Source of the DNA: Nannocystis sp.
Lineage (GTDB): Bacteria > Myxococcota_A > Polyangia > Nannocystales > Nannocystaceae
Assembly: GCF_016714285.1 (NCBI RefSeq)
Contig: NZ_JADJNN010000004.1
Location: 372,001-436,000, forward strand
Length of the DNA stretch: 64,000 nucleotides
Direction of reading: 5' to 3'
Part shown: one piece after another, positions 17,627 to 25,896 of the stretch
Layout of the letters: every line of letters begins with the position of its first letter
Position numbering within the stretch: the first letter of the stretch is position 1
Program-made: the position numbers and the translations under genes
The notes under the pieces: generated by a model
What the model saw: the letters and a program-made list of their open reading frames with translations, nothing else
What the model was told of the DNA's origin: nothing
Databases searched by the model: none

Positions 17627-18301
17627 ATGTCGCATGACCTCTCGCCCGACCCCTCCTCGACCCCCGGGTCCGTGCCCGGGGCGGCGTTCGCAGACCAGCG
17701 CGACGGGCCGGACAGCGCCGCGACCCCCGTCGTGACCGCCACCCTCTCCATTGCGGGCTTCATCGACGGCTGGATCCACTGCCAGCACGTCGCCGACTAC
17801 CTCGCCCGCTTCGCCGCCTCCGACCGCTTCGACCCGGCCCAGCTGACCACCCGCCTCTCCACCTACCTCAACGAGGCGCTCGAGCTGGTGTTCCGCAGCC
17901 AGCCGATCCCCCCCGCACCCGGCGCCCCCGGCGAGATCGTGGTGGCGATCCACCGGCTCCCGGACCGCCTCCAGGTCGAACTTCGATGCCCCGCGGGACC
18001 GGCCGCGGACCTGGACAGCCATGCCGACCCCAGCGGCGCGCCCGCCGGACCCGGAGTCACCCGCCTGCGCCGCGGCATGCGCCGGGCCGCCGAGCCCGAC
18101 GCCGCGGCCGCCTACCGGCGCGACTTCTCCCAGCTCCTGCGCGACACGGCGACCGACACCCGCGAGGGCACCGACGAGGGCACCCGCGAGAACGGCGCCG
18201 ACGCCGGCCTGCTCGAGCTGGTCGCCCTCCACGGCATCGGCCTCGAGCTGAGCGAGGGCAGCGACGCCGTCGTGCTCCGCCTGATCGTCCCGCACGAATG
18301 A
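17627..18301 (+). CDS. GHKL-like regulator, divergent (slr1658-like)
   Basis: The 224-residue protein aligns by eye with the 19646 gene product. It has 'TRLSTYLNEALELVFRS' where that protein has the N-box 'TISYIVNELVENAVKFS', then a strand pair 'VAIHRLPDRLQVEL', and a final 'GLLELVALHGIGLEL' like the glycine-loop helix. The N-box Asn-Glu is kept but the ATP-lid region is replaced by a charged, low-complexity stretch (about residues 125-195), so ATP binding is doubtful. ATG 17627 is chosen because the upstream frame is low-complexity. Its stop overlaps the next start (ATGA). It heads the rightward operon. Confidence 0.55.
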   Translation: MSHDLSPDPSSTPGSVPGAAFADQRDGPDSAATPVVTATLSIAGFIDGWIHCQHVADYLARFAASDRFDPAQLTTRLSTYLNEALELVFRSQPIPPAPGAPGEIVVAIHRLPDRLQVELRCPAGPAADLDSHADPSGAPAGPGVTRLRRGMRRAAEPDAAAAYRRDFSQLLRDTATDTREGTDEGTRENGADAGLLELVALHGIGLELSEGSDAVVLRLIVPHE

Positions 18302-19503
18302 CGAGCCCGACCCCGCCCATGGACAGCGCGCAGGCCTACTCGATCCGCTACCACGAGAACAACCAGGAGGTCGCGCTCGAGGGCTCGCTGCGACCGCAAC
18401 ACGCGGGCGACCTCGACCCCGTCCGCCAGTGCCTGGCCGAGGCCGCCGCCAGCGTGCGCGGCACCCTCTACCTGAACCTCAAGCGCCTGCGCTACCTGAA
18501 CCACCTCGCCTTCCTCGAGCTGGCCCGCTTCCTCGACCACTGCCAGCGCGAGTGGCCCGACCTGCGGCTCAAGCTGGTCGTCTCGAGCGCCGTCCCGTGG
18601 GCCCCGATCCGCTTCGGCCACCTCACCGAGCGCTTCCCCAACGCGATCGTCGAGCAGTACGACAAGGCCTTCTACCCGGGCCAGGGCGTCATCGAGAACG
18701 ACCAGCTCATTCCTGTCCTGCGGACCCAGACCAACATCGTGTGGGCGCACGAGCGCGAGCTCCTGCACCGCCACGGCCTGCGCCACGGCCTGCGTGTGGC
18801 CGACATCTGCTGCGGCATCGGCGACTTCGCGGTCCTGCTGCACAAGGAGTTCAAGCCCGAGGTCATCGTCGCCGTCGACCACTCCCGGCCCTTCCTGCAG
18901 TACGCGATCCAGATGGCCAAGGAGTTCGGCATCGCCGACATCGAGTACCACTACGGCGACGCCGCCAACCTGTTCCTCAGCTCCAACACCTTCGACTTCG
19001 TCACCTCGCGCCTGTCGCTGCAGATCTTCAACCGGCCCGAGCTCATCCTGCGCGAGCTGCTGCGGATCTGTAAGCCGGGCGGCCGCGTGTACCTCACCAA
19101 CGAGATGATGAGCCACAACTACGGCTACCCGCGCCACGAGTCGGTCAGCTGGACCTACGCCCAGACCCTCAAGATGCTCGCCAGCCTCGGCATGGACCTC
19201 AGCATCGGCCCCAAGATGTACTCGCTGCTCACCGACCTCGGCTTCGAGGACGTGCAGATGGAGCAGATCGGGATCACCAACACCAACACCGTCGTCGAGG
19301 ACTTCGCCCGCGTGATCGAGTCGTGGGAGGAGTACATCACCGGCGAGCTCTCGACCGCCACGCAGACCCCCCGCGAGGTCGTCGAGCGCCTGCACGCCGG
19401 CTTCCAGGACCACGTCTACGCGATCCGCAGCCGCCGCGGCTTCGCCATCTGGCCGATCTTCGTCGCCTCCGGCCGCAAGCCCCTGCCCACGCGCTCCACC
19501 TGA
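18298..19503 (+). CDS. STAS-like (slr1659-type) domain fused to SAM-dependent methyltransferase
   Basis: The 401-residue protein has two parts. Residues 1-130 resemble slr1659-type STAS-like proteins ('VALEGSLRP', 'TLYLNLKRLRYLNHLAFLE'). From about residue 165 comes a class I methyltransferase with motif I 'VADICCGIGDFAVLLH', the acidic 'VIVAVDHS', and 'LLRICKPGGRVYLTNEM' as the late strand motif. The fusion suggests that a partner-switch state controls methylation of a protein or metabolite; the substrate is unknown. The first gene of the operon overlaps its start by four bases, and a 142-bp gap follows before the next GHKL/STAS pair. Confidence 0.7.
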   Translation: MTSPTPPMDSAQAYSIRYHENNQEVALEGSLRPQHAGDLDPVRQCLAEAAASVRGTLYLNLKRLRYLNHLAFLELARFLDHCQREWPDLRLKLVVSSAVPWAPIRFGHLTERFPNAIVEQYDKAFYPGQGVIENDQLIPVLRTQTNIVWAHERELLHRHGLRHGLRVADICCGIGDFAVLLHKEFKPEVIVAVDHSRPFLQYAIQMAKEFGIADIEYHYGDAANLFLSSNTFDFVTSRLSLQIFNRPELILRELLRICKPGGRVYLTNEMMSHNYGYPRHESVSWTYAQTLKMLASLGMDLSIGPKMYSLLTDLGFEDVQMEQIGITNTNTVVEDFARVIESWEEYITGELSTATQTPREVVERLHAGFQDHVYAIRSRRGFAIWPIFVASGRKPLPTRST

Positions 19504-19645
19504 CCACACGCCTGGCCGTAGCAGGCCAGGGCGCCAAAGGGTCGGGCCCGCGCACGAGCGCCCGCCCAGCGCTTGCGTGACCCCAGCTGCGGCGGCTGTG
19601 TTACCGTCCGGCCAGCACCGACCAGCAGCACGCGGGACGACAGCC

Positions 19646-20209
19646 ATGAACGAGAGCATCGGTGACTTCAGGGACCTCTCGGGCGGCGGCGCCCGGGTGT
19701 CCCTCGTCTTCTACCCGGGCGACTTCGCGGTGCGGTGGAGCCAGTGCAGCGCGACCGCCGACTTCTTCGCCGAGTACTTCGCCGCCGTCCACGCTTGCCG
19801 CAACGAGGACGAGGGCGCCCGCTCGGAGTTCATCGGCACCATCAGCTACATCGTCAACGAGCTGGTCGAGAACGCGGTCAAGTTCAGCGTCGGCGAGACG
19901 GTCGAGGTCACCGTGGTGGTCGAGGACGACGAGCTGGTCGCGTTGGTCGCCAACCAGATCCTCGCGGCCACGGTCGAGGCGCTGGTCGACAAGTTCCGCG
20001 AGCTGGTCTCGGGCGACCCGCAAGAGATGCTGTTCGCGCGGGTCGAGGCCAACGCGGAGAACCCCGAGTCAGGGGCCTCGGGCCTCGGCTTTCTGACGAT
20101 GATGTCAGACTACGGGGCCAAGCTTGGCTGGCGCTTCGACGCCGTCCAGGACAACCCCCACAACGTGCTCCTCAAGACCATGGCACGGTTACAGGTGAGG
20201 AACCAATGA
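19646..20209 (+). CDS. GHKL-like ATPase regulator (slr1658 type)
   Basis: The 187-residue product carries a good N-box 'ISYIVNELVENAVKFS' (about residues 71-86) and a glycine-rich 'SGASGLGFLTMMSDYGAKLGW' region (about 142-162), features of slr1658-type stand-alone ATPase domains. It is expected to bind and perhaps phosphorylate the STAS-like protein encoded directly downstream, whose start codon lies inside its stop (ATGA). A TACCGT box near 19600 is a possible -10 with a leader of about 39 nt, so this pair may also have its own promoter. Confidence 0.75.
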   Translation: MNESIGDFRDLSGGGARVSLVFYPGDFAVRWSQCSATADFFAEYFAAVHACRNEDEGARSEFIGTISYIVNELVENAVKFSVGETVEVTVVVEDDELVALVANQILAATVEALVDKFRELVSGDPQEMLFARVEANAENPESGASGLGFLTMMSDYGAKLGWRFDAVQDNPHNVLLKTMARLQVRNQ

Positions 20210-20556
20210 GTGATACGGAGATCAAGGGTCCAGGCTACCGCGTGCTCTACGACGCCAACAGCGCCACCGTGCACTTCGAGGGCTCGCTCCGCCTCGGCAC
20301 CGCCGAGTACGAGCCGATCGCGGCCCTCCTCAACTCGGTGCTCGAACAGCGCCCGCAGGCGATCACGCTGCGCATGACCGACCTCGTGTTCCTCAACAGC
20401 TCGGGCATCAACACGCTCTACAAGTTCGCCATCGCGATCCGCAAGCTCGGCGGCCTCGCGGTCCACGTCCAGGCCTCCTCCACGATCTCCTGGCAGAGCA
20501 AGTCCTTGCCCAACCTGCGCAAGTTCTTGCCGACCATCACCCTGACGATGAACTGA
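20206..20556 (+). CDS. STAS-like regulator (slr1659 type)
   Basis: The 116-residue protein fits the slr1659 family: 'ATVHFEGSLRLGTAEYEP' at the start, 'ITLRMTDLVFLNSSGINTL' in the middle and 'LAVHVQASSTISWQSKSL' near the end. The 'LNSSG' loop matches the SpoIIAA phosphorylation site 'DSSG', so Ser in this loop is the likely target of the preceding GHKL-like protein. A GGAGAGG sequence follows for the next gene, the cyclase 22 bp downstream, so cyclase activity or location is a plausible output. Confidence 0.78.
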   Translation: MSDTEIKGPGYRVLYDANSATVHFEGSLRLGTAEYEPIAALLNSVLEQRPQAITLRMTDLVFLNSSGINTLYKFAIAIRKLGGLAVHVQASSTISWQSKSLPNLRKFLPTITLTMN

Positions 20557-20578
20557 CGCGGACGGAGAGGACGGCGGG

Positions 20579-21880
20579 ATGGCGGAAGCGGACGACGAGC
20601 ACGAGGACGCAGGGGCCCCAGAGGCCCAAGTGACCCAGGTGGCCGAGGACCCGTGGCAGCGCCTGTGGGACGACCCCGACGCCGCCGCCGCCGAGCTCCA
20701 GGCCGACCCGCAGGCGCTCGCCACCTTCGTCCGCGCCATGGCCGAGCTGAGCCGCGAGCACGCCGAGCTCACCATGCTGCACGAGGCCACGCTCGAGCAC
20801 GCCAACGAGATCGAGGACCTTCTGGCCGTCAAGATCGACGAGGTCGAGGCGCTGGTCGTCAACCTCGAGCTCCGCAACGGCTTCATCCGCGAGGTCTTCG
20901 GCCGCTACATCACCGACGACGTCGTCAACACCCTGCTCGCCTCCCCGGCCGGCCTCCAGCTCGGCGGGGAGAAGCGCAAGATCACGATCCTCATCTCCGA
21001 CGTGCGCGGCTTCTCCTCGCTGTGCGAGCGCCTCAGCCCGGAGCAGGTCGTCACGATCCTCAACATCTACCTCGGCGCGATGGCCGAGGTCATCGAGCGC
21101 TACCGCGGCTCGATCAACGAGTTCATCGGCGACGCGATCCTCGCGGTCTTCGGCGCCCCGATCGCCGGCGAGGATCACCCCGAGCGGGCCGTCGCCTGCG
21201 CCCTCGCCATGCAGCTCGCCATGGGCGCCGTCAACGACACCCTCCGCGAGCAGGGCCTGCCCGGCCTGGAGATGGGCATCGGCGTCCACACCGGCGAGGT
21301 CGTCGTCGGCAACATCGGCTCGCAGAAGCGGGCCAAGTACGGCGTCGTCGGCAGCCACGTCAACCTCACCAGCCGCATCGAGAGCTACACCGTCGGCGGC
21401 CAGGTGCTCATCTCGCAGTCCAGCGCCAGCGAGATCGGCGACCGCCTGCGGACCCGTCGGAGCTTCCAGGTCCTGCCCAAGGGCGCCCGCGAGGCGCTCA
21501 CGATCTACGACGTCGTCGGCATCTGCAACGTCGGCGGCGAGGACCTCGCCCTCCCCGACCGCGCCGCCAGCAAGCGCACCCTCGCCGCCGGCGTCCCCGT
21601 GCGCTTCACCGTGCTCGAGGGCAAGGACGCCAGCGGCGAGCCGCTCCCCGGCACCCTGCTCAGCCTCGACGACCGCGGCGACGCCGAGATCGCCGCCGCC
21701 TACGTGCCCGATCTGCTCGCCAACGTGAAGCTCAGCCTCGACGGCCTCGACGAAGAGCACGCCTACGCCAAGGTCCAGAGCGGCTCGCCCGACCACGGCA
21801 TCTTCTCCGTCCGCCTCGCCGCCGTCCCGCCCGCCCTCGCCGCCGCCCTCAGCGCGCTGCCGTGGCGGACCGGCGCCTGA
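20579..21880 (+). CDS. Class III nucleotide cyclase with coiled coil and PilZ-like tail
   Basis: The 433-residue product has a helical/coiled-coil region (about residues 45-125), a class III cyclase domain (135-315) and a C-terminal PilZ-like segment (330-420). Catalytic residues are complete: Asp141 and Asp185 for metal, Asn262 and Arg266 for the transition state. The base-selecting position in 'INEFIGD' is Glu181 rather than Lys, and Ser259 replaces the usual Asp. Glu at this site is typical of guanylate cyclases, so cGMP is a reasonable guess. No membrane segment. Shine-Dalgarno 'GGAGAGGA' precedes ATG 20579. Last gene of the rightward operon. Confidence 0.88.
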   Translation: MAEADDEHEDAGAPEAQVTQVAEDPWQRLWDDPDAAAAELQADPQALATFVRAMAELSREHAELTMLHEATLEHANEIEDLLAVKIDEVEALVVNLELRNGFIREVFGRYITDDVVNTLLASPAGLQLGGEKRKITILISDVRGFSSLCERLSPEQVVTILNIYLGAMAEVIERYRGSINEFIGDAILAVFGAPIAGEDHPERAVACALAMQLAMGAVNDTLREQGLPGLEMGIGVHTGEVVVGNIGSQKRAKYGVVGSHVNLTSRIESYTVGGQVLISQSSASEIGDRLRTRRSFQVLPKGAREALTIYDVVGICNVGGEDLALPDRAASKRTLAAGVPVRFTVLEGKDASGEPLPGTLLSLDDRGDAEIAAAYVPDLLANVKLSLDGLDEEHAYAKVQSGSPDHGIFSVRLAAVPPALAAALSALPWRTGA

Positions 21881-21957
21881 GACGGGACCACCGCGTCATG
21901 GATCCGCCGCTGACGCGTCTGCTCAGCGCGCTCCCGTGGCCGACCGACGCCTGAGAC
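21848..21957 (+). repeat. 36-bp imperfect direct repeat spanning the cyclase stop codon
   Basis: The 36-bp segments 21848-21883 and 21922-21957 differ at about four positions. The first includes the last codons and stop of the cyclase gene. The copies are 74 bp apart, not a multiple of three. Confidence 0.75.
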
Positions 21958-21971
21958 CCACGCGCCTCGCC

Positions 21972-23878
21972 TCACTCCCGCGGCGGCGGCGGTTTGCGGG
22001 TCCACGGGCCGACCAGCCGCGTATCGGCGTCATCGACCTCGTCCTCGGCTTCGTCCTCGACGCACGACACGTCGGCGTCCGTCATCGTCGAGATCGTGAC
22101 AGCCGCCCGCGGCGCATCGTCGTCGTCGTCGGCGAGGTCGATCATCACGCTCTCGCCCGTCGCCGCCAGGCTCGGGTCGTCGTCGCTCCCGCCCGTCTCG
22201 GCCATCAGGTCCGCGACGACGGTGACGTCCGACCTGTCCTGCGGGACAGCCGCAGTGTCGAGCTCCCGACTCGGCTCCGCGCCCGAATTCCCGCCTGCTC
22301 TCGTGGCGCTCGTGTGCCACTGCGTCCCTGGCCGCGCGTTGAGCGGCGAATCGGAGGGCCCGCTCAGCTTCGAGTTCGGCGGCGAGTGGTAAGTGGTGTT
22401 GAGCGGCGACACCACCGGCGACACCACCGGCTCAGGCCCACCGCCTGGCACGCCTGGCACGATCGGCAGCGCCGCCGACACCGACGGCACCGCGTGCGTA
22501 CGGGCCCGGCGCTCCTCCTCGAGCCCGCCGAAGCGGCTGGCCAGCGTGCGGATGAACGCCCCCATCCACGGCTTCATCGACGTCAGCTCCTGCTCGATCA
22601 CCTCGCTCGTCACCACCACCAGCGACGCGTCCTCACCACCACGACGCTGGCCGTCCGCGGCGACGCGGCGAAGATCGCCGTCTCGCCGAACATGTCGCCC
22701 GGCCCGAGCATCCGCAGCGCGACCCGCTCGCCGTCGATCGTCTTGTAGACCTCGAGCTTGCCCGACACCACGATGTACGCGGCGTCCCCGACCTCGCCCT
22801 GGCGGATCACGTGCGCCCCGCGAGCCACGCGGATCGTCGAGAAGTTGCCGCCGCCGCGCATCAGCTTGAGGATAGCAAGCTTGAGCCCCGCCACGCTCTG
22901 ATAGCGGTCCTCCGGGCGCTTGGCCAGCGCCTTCATCACGATGCGCACCAGCTCGCGCGGGAAGGTGTTGGGCGGCACATGCGGCAGCTCGTCGGGCGAC
23001 CGGATGTCGCACAGCTGCGCCAGCAAGATCGCCTCCAGCGCCGTGCTCCCGTGGTAGGGCGGCCGCCCCGTCATGATCTCGTAGAGCAGCGCGCCCATCG
23101 AGAAAATGTCGCTGCGCTCGTCCATCGGTTCACGCCCGGCGCTGGCCTGCTCCGGTGACATGTACGTGGGCGTCCCGAACACCAGCCCCTTGGTCTCGGA
23201 CGCCGGCAGCGGCGGCAGCGAGTCGCGCACCCACTTGCGCGCGTCGACCCCCGGCCGCGGCGGCAGCAGCTGCGCCCCGCCCCAGTCCATCAGGTACACC
23301 TGCCCGAACTCGCCGACCATCACGTTGGCCGACTTGATGTCGCAGTGCAGCACGCCCCGCGCGTGGGCGAAGCCCAGCGCGTCGCACACCTTCACGAAGA
23401 TCTCGAGCAAGTTCAGCAGGCGATCCGAGTCGAGCGCCACGCCGCCGCCGATCATCATCTTCAGGCTCTGGCCCTCGACCAGCTTCATCGTGAAGTAGAG
23501 CTCGCCCCTGGCGTCGCGCCCGAGCTCGTGGATCGGCACGATGTTCGGGTGGTCGAGCTGGCCCGTCACCTGGGCCTCGCGGAGGAAGCCGTGCACGAGC
23601 ATCAGGTGCTCGTAGGTCGACGCGTGCATGGTCTTGGCCGCCATGCGCCGCTGCAGGGTCGCGTCGAAGGCGGCGCGCACCGCCCCCATGCCGCCGCGGG
23701 CGAGCTCGCCCTCGAGCCGCAGGCGGCGCTCCGGGTCGGGGATCGCCGCCAGCACGAGCTGCTGGATCCGCTCCTCGTGGCTCAGCTCGCGGCCGTCATC
23801 GACGAGGCGATCGAGCAGCAGACTGGTCGACGACGGCTTGTCGCCGCGAGCGGGGGGATCGGAGACCGGGTCACGCAT
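21972..23878 (-). CDS. Ser/Thr kinase with cyclic-nucleotide-binding domain, frameshifted
   Basis: From ATG 23878 the first about 420 residues hold a Hanks-type kinase: glycine loop 'RGGMGAV' (61-67), Lys82, catalytic loop 'LHCDIKSANVM' and 'MDWG' in place of DFG. A cyclic-nucleotide-binding domain follows ('GAHVIRQGEVGDAAYIVVSG', 'LGPGDMFGETAIFAASPRTA'). This frame stops at 22610, but the expected end of the CNB domain ('EDASLVVVTSEVIEQEL') and an acidic tail continue in the next frame to 21972; the junction is near 22633-22650. With two cyclase genes next door it is a natural cAMP/cGMP effector. Sequencing error cannot be excluded. Confidence 0.75.
22234..22249. repeat. Single copy of iterated 16-bp palindrome
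   Basis: CTGTCCTGCGGGACAG is a perfect CTGTCC-N4-GGACAG palindrome inside the tail of the kinase gene, read on the minus strand as 'VPQDRS'. Confidence 0.65.
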
Positions 23879-24013
23879 GCAGGGCGCCAGCTGTCCAGAG
23901 CGGGCTCCACGATACTACAGGCCGGGCCAAGCCGCGGGCCGACAATTCCCCAGCAGCCCGAGCCGCAGCGCCGGATCGCTCGCCGAAGTCACGCGCCCAG
24001 TGGACCCGCGTGC

Positions 24014-24505
24014 TCAGGCCGCGGCCGGAGCCGCGTGCCGCAGCTCGAGCCCCGCCTCGAAGCCGAGCAAGGTGGTCCGCCGCCCGCCCTGCCAGCGGTG
24101 CAGCTCGACCTCGACGGTGAGGTGGGTCGAGCCGGGGTTACGCTGGCTGCGGAACCGAACCTCCGCGGTGCCCGTGATCGGCTCGCCGACCATGAGCTCG
24201 CCGAGCGCGCGGACCCGGCCCACGCTGCGGACCACCATCGAGTGCTCGCGCAGCGCCTCATGCCGGGCCAACGCCGCCAGCATGCGGTCGATCGCCACCG
24301 AGGTCGGACACACCCGGCCCCACGGCGAGCCGCCGCCGCCGTCGCCCGCCAGCGAACCGGTCGACAGGCACTCCTCGCAGGTGCCGATCACCTGCCCGAG
24401 AAAGCTCGACTCCACGTGGGCGGTGAGGTCCGAGGGACGTACCGCGAATTCCTGCGTCGTCAAGGTCTTGCCGACGCCGAGAGAGCCCAGATCGTGCACG
24501 GTCAT
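24014..24505 (-). CDS. MaoC-like hot-dog-fold protein
   Basis: The 163-residue protein resembles MaoC/FAS1-type hot-dog dehydratases: 'LGVGKTLTTQEFAVRPSDL' at the start, and 'VGRVRALGELMVGEPITGTAEVRFRSQ' followed by paired strands near the end. Members usually act on acyl-CoA or acyl-carrier thioesters. The canonical hydratase Asp-His pair is not evident, so a binding or thioesterase role is also possible. A strong AGGAGGAGG ribosome-binding site lies 6-8 nt before ATG 24505. It is divergent from comF; a 14-bp perfect palindrome sits in between. Confidence 0.55.
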   Translation of the reverse strand: MTVHDLGSLGVGKTLTTQEFAVRPSDLTAHVESSFLGQVIGTCEECLSTGSLAGDGGGGSPWGRVCPTSVAIDRMLAALARHEALREHSMVVRSVGRVRALGELMVGEPITGTAEVRFRSQRNPGSTHLTVEVELHRWQGGRRTTLLGFEAGLELRHAAPAAA

Positions 24506-24789
24506 GGATCGCCTCCTCCTCTTGAACGATGCCGACCGACCGCGCCCGATGCACGCGACATCGCAGCCACGCGAAGCGACCTGCGCAGGCGTGGCAAATT
24601 TTCAGCGATTCGTAGCTACACCGCCAAATTCACGCGTTCACGCGTGAACCTGGCCAATCATGGCACTTGTCAGCAACCGTAACATCAGCTCCATACACGC
24701 GATCTCCCGGCGAAACTCGCGCGATCTCCTGCAAGATCTCCGCACCGCTGCAGCTGCAACGATCGCGGACCTCCGGCCGAAGCGGCCGC
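24506..24789. promoter_or_regulatory. Divergent intergenic region, MaoC-like / comF
   Basis: This 284-bp region contains the window's clearest A+T-richer patch (about 24595-24665) and the perfect palindrome at 24636-24649. No gene is supported; an open frame from ATG 24667 fused to comF is not ComF-like before residue 42. Confidence 0.4.
24636..24649. promoter_or_regulatory. Perfect 14-bp palindrome, candidate operator
   Basis: GTTCACGCGTGAAC is perfectly symmetric and is preceded by a half-repeat TTCACGCG. Its place between two divergent genes and in an A+T-richer patch fits a repressor or activator site; the binding protein is unknown. Confidence 0.45.
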
Positions 24790-25404
24790 GTGCTCGCCGA
24801 TCTGCTCTTCCCCCCCGTGTGCGTCGCCTGCCGCCGGCTCCTCCGCGGCCCGCAGGCGCTGCCGCTGTGCTCGCTGTGCCGTCCGGAGCAGCAGCCCTTG
24901 CCGCCGGCGCAACGCCACGTCGGCGGCGTCGAGGCCGTGCACGCCTACCACGGCCCGCTCGCCCGCGCCGTGGCCGCGCTCAAGTACGAGGGCCAGTTAG
25001 AGCTCGCCGGCCCGCTCGGCCGTCTGCTGGCCGCCGCCGATCTCCTCCACCGCGACTGGGACGCCCTCATCCCGGTCCCCCTCCACCCCTGGCGCGCGCT
25101 GCTCCGCGGCTACAACCAGGCCGCCCTGCTCGCCCGCTGGGCCCTCCCCGCCGGTCACCGGCTGCGCCCGCGGCTGCTCCGCCGGGTCCGCGCCACCGCC
25201 CCGCAGACCGGGCAAGACGCCGCCGCCCGGCGACGAAACCTCGAGGGCGCCTTCGCGGCCGGGCCAGCGGTCGCCGGCCTGCGCCTGCTCGTCCTCGACG
25301 ACGTGACCACCACTGGCGCCACGCTCGCGGCCTGCATCACGGCCCTGCGTGCGGCCGGGGCGCGCGAGGCGGCCGGGCTTGCCCTGCTGCGCTCGCTTGC
25401 GTAG
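24790..25404 (+). CDS. comF: ComF-family phosphoribosyltransferase-like protein
   Basis: The 204-residue product starts with a zinc-ribbon 'CVACRRLLRG...CSLCR' (about residues 11-38), followed by 'YHGPLARAVAALKYEG', 'LIPVPLHPWRALLRGYNQ' and the PRPP-binding 'RLLVLDDVTTTGATL'. ComF proteins support DNA uptake in competent bacteria but are widespread in non-competent ones. GTG 24790 is chosen because the zinc ribbon starts ten residues later; the frame is open back to ATG 24667, but the extra 41 residues are low-complexity. smpB follows after 15 bp. Confidence 0.85.
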   Translation: MLADLLFPPVCVACRRLLRGPQALPLCSLCRPEQQPLPPAQRHVGGVEAVHAYHGPLARAVAALKYEGQLELAGPLGRLLAAADLLHRDWDALIPVPLHPWRALLRGYNQAALLARWALPAGHRLRPRLLRRVRATAPQTGQDAAARRRNLEGAFAAGPAVAGLRLLVLDDVTTTGATLAACITALRAAGAREAAGLALLRSLA

Positions 25405-25419
25405 CGTGGCCGCTCCGCC

Positions 25420-25896
25420 GTGAGCAAGACACCCCAGATCAAGGATGGGCACGCGTTCGTGCAGCACCGCCGCGCCCTCTTCGAGTACGAGGTGCTCGAG
25501 CGTCACGAGGCGGGCATCGCCCTGATGGGCAGCGAGGTGAAGTCGATCCGCAACGGCAAGGCCAGCCTGGCCGAGGCCTTCTGCCAGTTCAACGCCAGCG
25601 GCGAGCTGTTCCTCCACCAGGCCCACATCGGCGAGTTCCCGATGGCCCACGCCCGCAACCACAGCCCGCTGCGCCTGCGCAAGCTGCTGATGCACCGCCG
25701 CGAGCTCGAGCACCTCGCCGAGGCCGTCGCGCAGTCCGGCCTCACCCTCATCCCCCTCGACATGCACGCCCGCGCCGGCAAGATCAAGCTCGCCCTGGCG
25801 CTGTGCCGCGGCAAGAAGACCTACGACAAGCGCGCCTCCATCAAGGAGCGCGAGCAGAAGCGGGAGATCCAGCGGGCCGTCCGGGAGCACAAATGA
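25420..25896 (+). CDS. smpB: SsrA-binding protein SmpB
   Basis: The 158-residue product matches SmpB throughout: 'EYEVLERHEAGIALMGSEVKSIRNGKASL', 'FLHQAHIGEF', the Arg/His-rich 'RKLLMHRRELEHL' and the basic tail 'KKTYDKRASIKEREQKREI'. SmpB carries tmRNA to stalled ribosomes in trans-translation. The start is GTG 25420. No tmRNA gene was recognised nearby. The stop overlaps the next start (ATGA). Confidence 0.95.
   Translation: MSKTPQIKDGHAFVQHRRALFEYEVLERHEAGIALMGSEVKSIRNGKASLAEAFCQFNASGELFLHQAHIGEFPMAHARNHSPLRLRKLLMHRRELEHLAEAVAQSGLTLIPLDMHARAGKIKLALALCRGKKTYDKRASIKEREQKREIQRAVREHK

Noticed and set aside
12728..23878. Reading the signalling locus as an anti-phage island
   Set aside because: Cyclase and effector genes recall CBASS, but these are class III cyclases with STAS/PP2C partners and there are no nuclease or membrane-killing effectors.
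24667..24789. Extended N-terminus of ComF from ATG 24667
   Set aside because: The 41 extra residues lack conservation features and cover the control region; the ComF zinc-ribbon starts after GTG 24790.
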